Shown: piece after piece, positions 17,106-25,572 of the stretch
How the letters are laid out: every line of letters begins with the position of its first letter
Numbering within the stretch: the stretch's first letter is position 1
Assembly: GCF_041438865.1 (NCBI RefSeq)
Contig: NZ_CP109450.1
Location: 4,893,501 to 4,957,500, forward strand
DNA: 64,000 bases
Reading direction: 5' to 3'
DNA from: Streptomyces sp. NBC_01471
Lineage (GTDB): Bacteria > Actinomycetota > Actinomycetes > Streptomycetales > Streptomycetaceae
Translations under genes and position numbers: made by a program
The notes under the pieces: generated by a model
Databases searched by the model: none
Told to the model about the DNA's origin: nothing
The model's input: the letters and a program-made list of their open reading frames with translations, nothing else

Positions 17106-17178
17106 CGTACCCGCCCCGGCGGTACCGCAGCGGCCGGACAGTGCCGGTCCCGCGGGCGCCGACTGCGACACTTGCCGC

Positions 17179-18471
17179 ATGCGCCGCCGACTCATCAACT
17201 CCACGCTCGCCGTCGTGCTCGTCGTGATCGCCGTCTTCGGCGTCTCGCTCGTCATCGTCGAGACGCGCACCATCAGCAGCAGTGCCCAGGAGAGTGTGGA
17301 CTCCGAGGCGTTGCGCCTCGCGAGCATCATCGAGAGCCGGATCGTCGGCGACGAACGGGTCACCGAGTCGATCCTGCACGACCAGGTCGACGCCCACCGT
17401 TACGCGGTGATCAAGATCCCCGGCCGGGACACCATCAGGCTCGGCACCCAGCCGGAGGGCAGCGTCATCCGCGGCAGGGCGAGCGGCGCCGACGGCGAGG
17501 AGGTCACGGTCGAGGAAGCGGGTTCCACGGTGACCCGCGAGGTCGGCCGCACCCTGCTCATCATCGGCGCGGTGGCCCTCCTCGCGATCGTCTCGGCGGT
17601 GCTCCTCGCCGTACGCCAGGCCAACAAGCTCACCTCGCCGCTCACCGACCTCGCCGAGACCGCGGAACGTCTCGGCTCCGGTGACCCGCGCCCCCGGCAC
17701 AAGCGGTACGCGGTGCCCGAACTGGACCGGGTCGCCGATGTGCTGGACTCGTCGGCCGAGCGGATCACCCGGATGCTGACCGCCGAGCGACGGCTGGCCG
17801 CCGACGCCTCGCACCAGCTCCGTACGCCGCTGACCGCGCTCTCCATGCGGCTGGAGGAGATCACCCTCACCGAGGACCTGGACACGGTGAAGGAGGAGGC
17901 GACCATCGCGCTGACCCAGGTCGAGCGGCTGACCGACGTCGTGGAGCGGCTGCTGACCAACTCCCGCGACCCGCGCACCGGATCCGCCGTCACCTTCGAC
18001 CTGGACGAGGTCGTCACCCAGCAGCTCCAGGAGTGGCGCCCGGCCTACCGCAGCGCGGGGCGCGCGATCGTACGGTCGGGGAAGCGCGGGCTGCAGGCCA
18101 TCGGCACCCCCGGCGCGGTGGCCCAGGTGATGGCCGCCCTGATCGAGAACTCGCTGATGCACGGCGGTGGCACCGTCGCCGTCCGTACCCGGGTCACCGG
18201 CACCCAGACGGTCGTCGAGGTGACGGACGAGGGGCCGGGGGTGCCGCCCGACCTCGGCGCGCGGATCTTCGAGCGGACCATCAGCGGCCGCAACTCCACC
18301 GGCATCGGCCTCGCCGTGGCCCGGGATCTGGCGGAGGCGGACGGCGGACGGCTCGAAATGCTCCAGCAGCACCCGCCGGTCTTCGCGCTCTTCCTGAGCC
18401 GGGTGTCGAAGGACCCGTTGAAGCAGAACAGTCTCCCGGATCCGCAGGACCCGCCGCCGACGATCCGGTGA
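17179..18471 (+). CDS. Membrane sensor histidine kinase
   Basis: 430 aa. Transmembrane helices about 9-27 and 125-145 bracket a roughly 95-residue extracellular sensor. HAMP follows to about 195. The H-box ADASHQLRTPLTAL contains the phosphorylated His212. The catalytic domain carries the N-box ALIENSLMHGG, DEGPGVP (G1) and STGIGLAVARD (G2). The sensor domain shows no recognised fold, so the signal is unknown. The ATG at 17179 has no strong ribosome-binding site. It belongs with the upstream response regulator. Confidence 0.9.
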   Translation: MRRRLINSTLAVVLVVIAVFGVSLVIVETRTISSSAQESVDSEALRLASIIESRIVGDERVTESILHDQVDAHRYAVIKIPGRDTIRLGTQPEGSVIRGRASGADGEEVTVEEAGSTVTREVGRTLLIIGAVALLAIVSAVLLAVRQANKLTSPLTDLAETAERLGSGDPRPRHKRYAVPELDRVADVLDSSAERITRMLTAERRLAADASHQLRTPLTALSMRLEEITLTEDLDTVKEEATIALTQVERLTDVVERLLTNSRDPRTGSAVTFDLDEVVTQQLQEWRPAYRSAGRAIVRSGKRGLQAIGTPGAVAQVMAALIENSLMHGGGTVAVRTRVTGTQTVVEVTDEGPGVPPDLGARIFERTISGRNSTGIGLAVARDLAEADGGRLEMLQQHPPVFALFLSRVSKDPLKQNSLPDPQDPPPTIR

Positions 18472-18494
18472 CCGGAGCGCGACCCGGCCGGGGG

Positions 18495-18986
18495 CTACTC
18501 CTGGCGGGCCTCGACCAGCGGCCCGGGGGCCGGCCCGGGGGCCGCCTCCGGCGCGGGCAGCGTCCGGAACACCCAGGTGCGGTAGGACCAGAAGCGGAAG
18601 AGCGTCGCGACGGCGATACCGAGGAACTTGAAGAAGTTGCTCTGCAGGGGCGAGTTCCAGTCGGCGCCGTACGTCGCCGCGTACAGGATCCCGTTCTCGA
18701 TGATCGCCCCGACCAGGCTGAAGAGCAGGAACAGCCCCATCTCGCGGGCCCGGCCGCTCTTCTCGCGGTCCCGGTAGGCGAAGTACCGCAGGCCGGCGTA
18801 GTTGAAGACGACCGCGATGACGGTCGCCAGCACGCTGGCCCGCACCACCTGGAGGGAGGTCGTGTGGCGGAGCAGGTTGAACGCCACCATGTTGACCAGC
18901 AGGCCCAGTGCGCCCACCGCGCCGAACTTGGCGACCTCGCGCCAGAGCCGCTGCACCCGCGTCCGCATCCCGCCGGAATCGCTCAT
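18495..18986 (-). CDS. GtrA-family membrane protein
   Basis: 163 aa, four transmembrane helices (about 20-40, 48-66, 82-104, 118-138), the DPMS/flippase accessory type. GtrA proteins assist lipid-linked sugar transfer across the membrane in polysaccharide and teichoic/arabinogalactan assembly. Motifs: EVAKFGAVGALGLLVNMVAF at the N-terminus and FFKFLGIAVATLFRFWSYRTW at the end. TTGACT-17-CTATCG ends 6 nt before the ATG, so its transcript is probably leaderless. Divergent from purK, the same neighbour it has in mycobacteria. Confidence 0.85.
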   Translation of the reverse strand: MSDSGGMRTRVQRLWREVAKFGAVGALGLLVNMVAFNLLRHTTSLQVVRASVLATVIAVVFNYAGLRYFAYRDREKSGRAREMGLFLLFSLVGAIIENGILYAATYGADWNSPLQSNFFKFLGIAVATLFRFWSYRTWVFRTLPAPEAAPGPAPGPLVEARQE

Positions 18987-18992
18987 GGTGGT

Positions 18993-19021
18993 CGATAGCC
19001 CCGTTCGGTCGATTGAGTCAA
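18993..19021 (-). promoter_or_regulatory. Promoter of the gtrA-like gene
   Basis: On the minus strand TTGACT (19016-19021), a 17-nt spacer and CTATCG (18993-18998) form a good vegetative-type promoter. Its start point would fall on or next to the ATG at 18986. Confidence 0.55.
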
Positions 19022-19114
19022 CGCGACCATGCTAGCCAGTGCTCCGTTCGGGTGCCCGGTCAAGGCTGTGACGGCTGGCATGCGGGCCGCGGGCCTGCGG
19101 ATACCCTGGGGTAC

Positions 19115-20266
19115 GTGACGTTCCCCGTAGTCGGCATGGTCGGTGGCGGACAGCTCGCCCGGATGACCCACGAGGCGGGTATCCCCCTCGGCCTCAGATT
19201 CAAGTTGCTCAGTGACACCCCGCAGGACTCGGCGGCCCAGGTGGTCAGCGACGTCGTCATCGGCGACTACCGCGACCTGGACACGCTGCGCGACTTCGCG
19301 CGCGGCTGCGACGTGATCACCTTCGACCACGAGCACGTGCCCACCGCGCATCTGCGCGCGCTGGAGGCGGACGGCATCCCCGTCCGGCCCGGCCCGGACG
19401 CGCTGGTGCACGCCCAGGACAAGGGGGTGATGCGCGAGAGACTCACCGCGATCGGTGCCCCCTGCCCCCGCCACCGCATCGTCTCCGACCCGGCCGACGC
19501 GGTCGCCTTCGCGGACGAGGTGGGCGGTTTCCCGGTCATCCTCAAGACGGTCCGCGGCGGCTACGACGGCAAGGGTGTCTGGTTCGTACGCTCCCTCGCG
19601 GACGCCGAGGCCCCCTTCAAGGCGGGCGTCCCGGTCCTGGCCGAGGAGAAGGTCGACTTCGTACGGGAGCTGGCGGCCAACGTCGTACGCTCCCCGCACG
19701 GCCAGGCGGTGGCCTACCCGGTGGTGGAGTCCCAGCAGGTCGACGGGGTCTGCGACACCGTGATCGCTCCCGCGCCCGGCATCAGCGAGGAGCTGGCGGG
19801 CGAGGCCCAGCAGCTCGCCCTGCGGATCGCCGACGAGCTGGACGTGACCGGCCACCTCGCGGTCGAACTCTTCGAGACCCGCGGACCCGACGGCAGGCCG
19901 GGCATCCTCGTCAACGAGCTGGCGATGCGCCCGCACAACTCCGGCCACTGGACCCAGGACGGCGCGATCACCTCGCAGTTCGCCAACCACGTGCGCGCGG
20001 TCCTGGACCTGCCGCTGGGCGACCCCCGCCCGCGCGCCGGCTGGACGGTCATGTGCAACGTCCTGGGCGGCGACTACCCGGACATGTACCAGGCCTATCT
20101 GCACTGCATGGCCCGCGACCCCCAGCTCAAGATCCACATGTACGGCAAGGACGTGAAGCCGGGGCGCAAGGTCGGCCACGTCAACACCTACGGCGACGAC
20201 CTCGACGACGTGCTGGACCGCGCCCGTCACGCCGCCGGATACCTGCGAGGGACGATCACCGAATGA
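19115..20266 (+). CDS. purK: N5-carboxyaminoimidazole ribonucleotide synthase
   Basis: 383 aa ATP-grasp enzyme of purine synthesis: AIR + ATP + bicarbonate to N5-CAIR. It begins VTFPVVGMVGGGQLARM, the N-terminal Rossmann-like PurK motif. The ATP-grasp core includes FPVILKTVRGGYDGKGVW, and NELAMRPHNSGHWT is the PurK signature. The GTG at 19115 has no clear Shine-Dalgarno, but TACCCT (19102-19107) lies exactly 7 nt upstream, so a leaderless start is likely. Stop overlaps the purE ATG (ATGA). Confidence 0.95.
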   Translation: MTFPVVGMVGGGQLARMTHEAGIPLGLRFKLLSDTPQDSAAQVVSDVVIGDYRDLDTLRDFARGCDVITFDHEHVPTAHLRALEADGIPVRPGPDALVHAQDKGVMRERLTAIGAPCPRHRIVSDPADAVAFADEVGGFPVILKTVRGGYDGKGVWFVRSLADAEAPFKAGVPVLAEEKVDFVRELAANVVRSPHGQAVAYPVVESQQVDGVCDTVIAPAPGISEELAGEAQQLALRIADELDVTGHLAVELFETRGPDGRPGILVNELAMRPHNSGHWTQDGAITSQFANHVRAVLDLPLGDPRPRAGWTVMCNVLGGDYPDMYQAYLHCMARDPQLKIHMYGKDVKPGRKVGHVNTYGDDLDDVLDRARHAAGYLRGTITE

Positions 20267-20811
20267 CCTCTCCGGCAACTCCTTCAGCCTCCGCGGCTGT
20301 CATCGGCATCGTGATGGGCTCGGACTCCGACTGGCCCGTCATGGAGGCGGCGGCCAAGGCCCTGGACGAGTTCGGGGTGGCGTACGAGGTGGACGTCGTC
20401 TCCGCCCACCGGATGCCGCGCGAGATGATCGCGTACGGCGAGCAGGCCGCCGGACGGGGCCTGCGGGCGATCATCGCGGGCGCCGGGGGAGCGGCCCATC
20501 TGCCGGGCATGCTGGCCTCGGTCAGCCCGCTGCCGGTCATCGGCGTCCCGGTGCCGCTGAAGTACCTGGACGGCATGGACTCGCTGCTCTCCATCGTGCA
20601 GATGCCGGCCGGCGTCCCGGTCGCCACGGTCTCGGTGGGCGGCGCGCGCAACGCCGGGCTGCTCGCCGTACGCATCCTGGCCGCGTCCGACCCCGGGCTC
20701 CAGGACAAGATGCGGGAGTTCCAGCAGAAGCTGAACGACGAAGCGACGGAGAAGGGCACCCGGCTGCGGGCCAGGGCGTCGGGCGCGGAAACCTTCGGAT
20801 TCGGAAAGTAG
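20263..20811 (+). CDS. purE: N5-CAIR mutase
   Basis: 182 aa class I PurE, which moves the carboxyl group of N5-CAIR to give CAIR. Motifs: IGIVMGSDSDWPVM, SAHRMPREM and AGAGGAAHLPGM, the substrate-binding loops. It overlaps purK by 4 nt and works in sequence with it. The C-terminal 25 residues are charged and extend past the usual core. Confidence 0.95.
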   Translation: MTSPATPSASAAVIGIVMGSDSDWPVMEAAAKALDEFGVAYEVDVVSAHRMPREMIAYGEQAAGRGLRAIIAGAGGAAHLPGMLASVSPLPVIGVPVPLKYLDGMDSLLSIVQMPAGVPVATVSVGGARNAGLLAVRILAASDPGLQDKMREFQQKLNDEATEKGTRLRARASGAETFGFGK

Positions 20812-20819
20812 GCGGCCCC

Positions 20820-22007
20820 ATGAGCAATCACCTCACCGAAGCGCTGGACCTGCTCGCCGAGTACCCGGTCGTGGACGGCCACAACGACCTGCCCTGGGCG
20901 CTGCGCGAGAACGTCCGGTACGACCTCGACGCGCTGGACATCGCCCGCGACCAGACGGGCCATCTCCACACCGACCTGCACCGGCTGCGCAAGGGCGGCG
21001 TCGGCGCGCAGTTCTGGTCGGTCTACGTCCGCAGCGACATGGCGGGCGAGGACGCGGTCAGCGCCACGCTGGAGCAGATCGACGCCGTGGACCAGCTGCT
21101 CACCCGCTACCCGGGCGATCTGGTCCGCGCGCTGACGGCCGACGACATGGAGAAGGCCAGGAGCCAGGGCCGTATCGCCTCACTGATGGGCGCCGAGGGC
21201 GGCCACTCCATCAACAACTCGCTGGGCACGCTGCGCGCCCTGCACGCCCTGGGCGTGCGCTACATGACGCTCACGCACAACGACAACATCGCCTGGGCGG
21301 ACTCCGCGACCGATGTCGTGAAGGCCCGCGGGCTGACCGCCTTCGGCCACGAGGTCGTCCGCGAGATGAACCGCACCGGCATGCTCGTGGACCTCTCGCA
21401 CGTGGCGGCGTCCACGATGCGCGACGCACTGGCGACCTCGACGGCGCCGGTGATCTTCTCGCACTCCTCGTCCCGTACGGTCTGCGACCACCCGCGCAAC
21501 ATCCCGGACGACGTCCTCGCGCTGCTCCCGGCGAACGGCGGTGTGGCGATGGCCACGTTCGTCCCGAAGTTCATCCTCCCCGAGGCGGTCGCCTGGACCG
21601 CCCGCGCGGACGAGAACATGCGCACCCACGGGCTGCACCACCTGAACACCACCCCCGCGGGGCTGAAGGTCCAGCGCGCCTTCGAGGAGGCGCACCCCCG
21701 CCCGATGGCCACCGCGTCGACGGTCGCCGACCACCTGGACCACATGCGCGAGGTCGCAGGCGTCGACCACATCGGCATCGGCGGCGACTACGACGGCACG
21801 GCCTTCACACCGGCCGGCCTGGAGGACGTGGCGGGCTACCCGAACCTGATCGGTGAGCTGATCGGACGCGGCTGGTCGAAGCCGGATCTGGCGAAGCTGA
21901 CCTGGCAGAACGCGGTACGGGTGCTGCGCACGGCGGAGGATGTCGCCCGCGGTATCCAGGCCGAGCGGGGCCCGTCCAACGCGACGCTGGCCGGGCTGGA
22001 CGGCTGA
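20820..22007 (+). CDS. Membrane-dipeptidase family (M19) zinc dipeptidase
   Basis: 395 aa renal-dipeptidase-like metalloenzyme that cleaves dipeptides, possibly including D-amino-acid or beta-lactam-like substrates. Zinc ligands are visible: VVDGHNDLPWAL (HxD), GAEGGHS (Glu), VDLSHVA (His), VIFSHSSSR (His) and HIGIGGDYDG (Asp). No signal peptide, so it is cytosolic. ATG 8 nt after purE. It probably belongs to the pur operon transcript, though it is not a purine enzyme. Confidence 0.9.
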   Translation: MSNHLTEALDLLAEYPVVDGHNDLPWALRENVRYDLDALDIARDQTGHLHTDLHRLRKGGVGAQFWSVYVRSDMAGEDAVSATLEQIDAVDQLLTRYPGDLVRALTADDMEKARSQGRIASLMGAEGGHSINNSLGTLRALHALGVRYMTLTHNDNIAWADSATDVVKARGLTAFGHEVVREMNRTGMLVDLSHVAASTMRDALATSTAPVIFSHSSSRTVCDHPRNIPDDVLALLPANGGVAMATFVPKFILPEAVAWTARADENMRTHGLHHLNTTPAGLKVQRAFEEAHPRPMATASTVADHLDHMREVAGVDHIGIGGDYDGTAFTPAGLEDVAGYPNLIGELIGRGWSKPDLAKLTWQNAVRVLRTAEDVARGIQAERGPSNATLAGLDG

Positions 22008-22039
22008 AGCCGCAGCCCCTGCCTGGAGCCCCCAGCCGG

Positions 22040-22066
22040 AGCCCCCGCCAGGGCCCGGCGGGGGCT
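22040..22066. terminator. Terminator between convergent dipeptidase and UDP-glucose dehydrogenase genes
   Basis: A perfect 10-bp stem AGCCCCCGCC/GGCGGGGGCT with a 7-nt loop. Confidence 0.75.
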
Positions 22067-22086
22067 GACGTCGTACCGGACAGGGC

Positions 22087-23430
22087 CTAGGCCCGCGGGC
22101 GTCCCATAGCCCGGTACACCCAGCCGGCCTCCCGCCATGCCACCGGGTCCAGCGCGTTGCGGCCGTCCAGCAGTATCCGCTCGGAGGCCACCGCCCCCAG
22201 CGCCGCCGGGTCCAGCTCGCGGAACTCGCGCCACTCCGTGAGGTGCAGGACGACGTCGGCGCCGCGCACGGCGTCCAGTGCGGTCTCCGCGTAGCCGAGC
22301 GTCGGGAAGAGGCGGCGGGCGTTCTCCATGCCCTTGGGGTCGTACACCGTGACCTGGCCGCCCTGGAGGTGGATCTGCCCCGCGACGTTCAGCGCGGGGG
22401 AGTCCCGTACGTCGTCCGAGTCCGGCTTGAAGGTCGCGCCGAGCACCGCGACCCGCTTGCCCAGGAACGAGCCGCCGCCCACGGCCTCCCGTGCCAGCTC
22501 CACCATGTGGCCGCGGCGCCGCATGTTGATCGAGTCGACCTCGCGGAGGAAGGTCAGCGCCTGGTCGGCGCCCAGTTCGCCCGCGCGGGCCATGAAGGCC
22601 CTGATGTCCTTGGGCAGGCAGCCACCGCCGAAGCCGATCCCGGCCCGCAGGAACTTCTTGCCGATGCGCTCGTCGTGCCCGAGCGCCTCCGCCAGCTTCG
22701 CGACGTCGCCGTCGGCCGCCTCGCAGACCTCGGCCATCGCGTTGATGAAGGAGATCTTCGTGGCGAGGAAGGAGTTCGCCGCGGTCTTGACCAGCTCGGC
22801 GGTGGGGAAGTCGGTCACCACGAACGGTGACCCCTCGCCCACCGGCCCCGCGTACACCTCGCGCAGCAGCTTCTCGGCCCTCTCGCTCTCCACGCCGACG
22901 ACGATCCGGTCGGGGTGCAGGGTGTCCTTGACGGCGAAGCCCTCCCGCAGGAACTCCGGGTTCCACGCCAGCTCCACCCCCTCACCGGCGGGCGCCAGCT
23001 CCCGGAGCACCCCGGCGAGCCTGGCGGCACTGCCGACCGGCACGGTCGACTTGCCGACGACCAGCGCGTCCCGCTTCAGATGCGGTGCGAGCCAGCGGAA
23101 CGCGTTGTCGACGTACGACATGTCGCAGGCGTACTCGCCGTGCTTCTGCGGGGTGTTGCAGCACACGAAGTGGACGTCGCCGAACTCGCCGGCCTCCTCC
23201 CACGACGTGGTGAAGCGCAGGCGTCCGGTCGCTCCCTCGATCCCCGCGACGTGCCGCTGCAGAAGCTCTTCGAGGCCGGGCTCGTACATGGGGACCCGCC
23301 CCTGCGAGAGCATCTCGATCTTCTCGGGGACGATGTCGAGACCGAGTACGTCGAATCCCAGCTCAGCCATGGCCGCGGCGTGGGTGGCACCGAGATAGCC
23401 GGTACCGATCACGGTGATTTTCAGGGCCAT
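22087..23430 (-). CDS. UDP-glucose/GDP-mannose dehydrogenase family (UDP-glucose 6-dehydrogenase)
   Basis: 447 aa NAD-dependent enzyme oxidising a nucleotide sugar twice to the uronic acid. N-terminal Rossmann domain ITVIGTGYLGATHAAAM, family segment AWNPEFLREGFAV, catalytic Cys in GFGGGCLPKDIRAF, C-terminal domain with VLGATFKPDSDDVRDSPAL. The sequence pattern favours UDP-glucose. The ATG at 23430 has GGAG 7 nt upstream; a longer frame exists but lacks a ribosome-binding site. UDP-glucuronate could feed teichuronic or capsule-like polymers, in line with the envelope genes to the right. Confidence 0.9.
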   Translation of the reverse strand: MALKITVIGTGYLGATHAAAMAELGFDVLGLDIVPEKIEMLSQGRVPMYEPGLEELLQRHVAGIEGATGRLRFTTSWEEAGEFGDVHFVCCNTPQKHGEYACDMSYVDNAFRWLAPHLKRDALVVGKSTVPVGSAARLAGVLRELAPAGEGVELAWNPEFLREGFAVKDTLHPDRIVVGVESERAEKLLREVYAGPVGEGSPFVVTDFPTAELVKTAANSFLATKISFINAMAEVCEAADGDVAKLAEALGHDERIGKKFLRAGIGFGGGCLPKDIRAFMARAGELGADQALTFLREVDSINMRRRGHMVELAREAVGGGSFLGKRVAVLGATFKPDSDDVRDSPALNVAGQIHLQGGQVTVYDPKGMENARRLFPTLGYAETALDAVRGADVVLHLTEWREFRELDPAALGAVASERILLDGRNALDPVAWREAGWVYRAMGRPRA

Positions 23431-23561
23431 CAGGAAGCTCCAGGAGGCGTACGGGATCGGGTGCGCGCCCGAGCATAGTCGGGCTGTTCGACGCCCTGCC
23501 CCACCCCTGTCGCCAACCTCACGTATCCCTGCGGGCACGCAGCCCCTAAAATTGGGTTACT

Positions 23562-23573
23562 TAACGGTAGTTA
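23562..23573 (+). promoter_or_regulatory. TAAC-GGTA-GTTA operator candidate before the acyl-CoA dehydrogenase gene
   Basis: The palindrome lies in an AT-rich island (23547-23580), overlapping a TAGCAT -10 candidate (23572-23577) 12 nt before the GTG. Such placement fits a repressor (TetR/FadR-like) controlling fatty-acid or branched-chain acyl-CoA oxidation. The regulator is not in the window. Confidence 0.4.
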
Positions 23574-23589
23574 GCATTCTGGGGAGTGA

Positions 23590-24753
23590 GTGACCTTGGC
23601 AGGTTCGCCCGATTTCGACCTGTACCGCCCGGCCGAAGAGCACGACATGCTCCGCGACTCGGTCCGTGCCCTGGCCGAGGCGAAGATCGCACCTTTCGCC
23701 GCCGCGGTCGACGAGGAGGCCCGCTTCCCGCAGGAGGCACTGGACGCGCTGACCGCCGCTGATCTGCACGCCGTCCACGTACCCGAGGAGTACGGCGGTG
23801 CCGGGGCCGACGCGCTCGCCACGGTCATCGTCATCGAGGAGGTGGCCCGCGTCTGCGCGTCCTCCTCCCTGATCCCGGCCGTGAACAAGCTGGGCTCGCT
23901 CCCGGTGATCCTCTCGGGCTCCGAGGACCTCAAGAGGAAGTACATGAGCCGCCTGGCCAAGGGCGAGGGCATGTTCTCGTACTGCCTGAGCGAGCCCGAC
24001 GCGGGTTCGGACGCGGCGGGCATGAAGACCAGGGCCGTGCGCGACGGCGACTTCTGGGTGCTCAATGGCGTCAAGCGCTGGATCACCAACGCGGGCGTCT
24101 CCGAGTACTACACGGTCATGGCCGTCACCGACCCCACCAAGCGCTCCAAGGGCATCAGCGCCTTCGTGGTCGAGAAGTCCGACGAGGGCGTCTCCTTCGG
24201 GGCCCCGGAGAAGAAGCTCGGCATCAAGGGCTCCCCGACCCGCGAGGTCTATCTGGACAACGTCCGGATCCCCGCCGACCGCATGATCGGCGAGGAGGGC
24301 ACCGGCTTCGCCACGGCGATGAAGACCCTGGACCACACCCGCATCACGATCGCCGCCCAGGCCATCGGCATCGCGCAGGGCGCACTCGACTACGCCAAGG
24401 GCTACGTCCAGGAGCGCAAGCAGTTCGGCAAGCCGATCGGCGACTTCCAGGGCATCCAGTTCATGCTCGCGGACATGGCGATGAAGCTCGAAGCGGCCCG
24501 CCAGCTCACCTACTCGGCCGCCGCGAAGTCGGAGCGCCTCGACGGCGACCTGACGTTCTTCGGCGCCGCCGCCAAGTGCTTCGCCTCGGACGTCGCGATG
24601 GAGGTCACGACGGACGCGGTCCAGCTCCTGGGCGGGTACGGCTACACGCGCGACTACCCGGTGGAGCGCATGATGCGCGACGCGAAGATCACCCAGATTT
24701 ATGAAGGCACGAACCAGGTCCAGCGGATCGTCATGGCGCGGAACCTGCCGTAA
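23590..24753 (+). CDS. Acyl-CoA dehydrogenase
   Basis: 387 aa FAD flavoprotein introducing the alpha-beta double bond into acyl-CoA. Motifs: FSYCLSEPDAGSDAAGMKT (FAD/substrate), RWITNAG, QFGKPIGDFQGIQFMLADMA, LLGGYGYTRDYPVERMMRD and YEGTNQVQRIVMARNL, whose Glu is the catalytic base. GTG start with GGGGAG 5 nt upstream. Orthologous by position to mycobacterial FadE25, next to purE/purK. The last 40 bp (24713-24752) recur inverted at 28850-28890. The following DNA is a decayed integrated element, so the 3' end may have served as an attachment site. Confidence 0.95.
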   Translation: MTLAGSPDFDLYRPAEEHDMLRDSVRALAEAKIAPFAAAVDEEARFPQEALDALTAADLHAVHVPEEYGGAGADALATVIVIEEVARVCASSSLIPAVNKLGSLPVILSGSEDLKRKYMSRLAKGEGMFSYCLSEPDAGSDAAGMKTRAVRDGDFWVLNGVKRWITNAGVSEYYTVMAVTDPTKRSKGISAFVVEKSDEGVSFGAPEKKLGIKGSPTREVYLDNVRIPADRMIGEEGTGFATAMKTLDHTRITIAAQAIGIAQGALDYAKGYVQERKQFGKPIGDFQGIQFMLADMAMKLEAARQLTYSAAAKSERLDGDLTFFGAAAKCFASDVAMEVTTDAVQLLGGYGYTRDYPVERMMRDAKITQIYEGTNQVQRIVMARNLP

Positions 24754-25031
24754 CTGGGTTTTCCTAGGTCAGCAGCCATTTTCGATGGCTCGCGGACTGT
24801 GACCGGCTTCCGGTCTGTTCGAGTCCTTTTCGGGCCGATCATGGGCGTCATGCTGGGGATACCCTGGGCTGACACCGGACGGGAAACTGCCTCTCACCTG
24901 CACAAACACAGCGACCCCCGGCACTCTGCCGGGGGTCGTTCGCATGGGCCCTCTCAGGCGACTTCCGCCTGCCTCCGGTGGGGTCGTCCGCGCCGGAGGC
25001 AGCATGCTTGCGATGGCCGCCCGCCCGCGAG
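24754..25031. other. Left edge of the low-GC island; no intact gene
   Basis: GC content drops right after the acyl-CoA dehydrogenase stop. A small 6-bp hairpin (24774-24790) and a strong one (24912-24938) are present. I found no tRNA; a T-loop-like TTCGAGTCC at 24818 has no matching stem. Confidence 0.5.
24912..24938 (+). terminator. Terminator at the left end of the island
   Basis: A perfect 12-bp stem CGACCCCCGGCA/TGCCGGGGGTCG with a 3-nt CTC loop, followed by TTCGC. Confidence 0.75.
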
Positions 25032-25211
25032 ATGCAGCGCACGTTGGACGACGTATCGCAGCAGCTCGACAAGACGGGAGAAACGGCCGGCCAGCTCTTG
25101 GCCGAAGAGGGCGTGTCCGAGCGCTACTTGGCCACGCTTGCGTTTACCTGCAAGGCCATGGCCGACGTCGGCGCCCCTGCCCCCGATCCCTGGCTCGCTT
25201 CGCTCGACTGA
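25032..25211 (+). pseudogene. Fragment of an element-encoded helical protein
   Basis: 59-codon open frame starting MQRTLDDVSQQLDKTGETAG and continuing LLAEEGVSERYLATLAFTC. It has natural-looking helical composition, unlike the Arg-rich alternative frames. No good ribosome-binding site. It stops just where a helix-turn-helix segment continues in another frame, suggesting a frameshifted regulator gene of the integrated element. Confidence 0.35.
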
Positions 25212-25540
25212 TTGGCCGCCGCCCGGAGACGGTCAAGGACCACTTGAAGAGGGCACGCCGGGAGGGATACCCAAGCACGCTCGCCGGCAAGGCCGGTGGG
25301 GAGTTGACCGACAAGACCGAGAAGATTTGGGCTCTATGGCGCGCGGAGGAAGTTAGCGCCCGGACAGTTCAACTTGATATCTCTACAGCCCCCGATGGCC
25401 GCTCGGGGGCTTTGTACCTGGAAGTGCCGAAATCGTGGGTGTACGACAACTGGCGAACGCGGGAGATTCCGTTCCGGAAGGTGGGGCAGTCCCTTCGATG
25501 CCGTCCCGGTGACCTTGAGAAGTGGCCCCCGCCAGCTTGA
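25193..25540 (+). pseudogene. Helix-turn-helix/excisionase remnant
   Basis: The frame runs ARFARLIGRRPETVKDHLKR, an HTH-like piece, then crosses a terminator-like hairpin (25387-25411) and resumes as YLEVPKSWVYDNW and IPFRKVGQSLRCRPGDLEKW. The last part is unmistakably like the winged-helix excisionase (Xis) proteins of actinobacterial integrative elements. It lacks the usual N-terminal half and a start codon with ribosome-binding site. The segments look like leftovers of two genes fused by deletion. No integrase follows, so the element cannot move by itself. Confidence 0.6.
25387..25411 (+). terminator. Terminator hairpin inside the excisionase remnant region
   Basis: A perfect 9-bp stem AGCCCCCGA/TCGGGGGCT with a 7-nt loop followed by TTGTA. 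A terminator within an open frame supports the view that this frame is not one intact gene. Confidence 0.6.
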
Positions 25541-25572
25541 GTTCCAGCGGGGGTGTTCGTATGTCCAGGAGG

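Noticed and set aside
24818..24826. TTCGAGTCC, resembling a tRNA T-loop just after the acyl-CoA dehydrogenase gene
   Set aside because: The flanking 5 nt on each side are not complementary and no anticodon or acceptor stem can be drawn; not a tRNA, nor a clear tRNA-derived attachment site.
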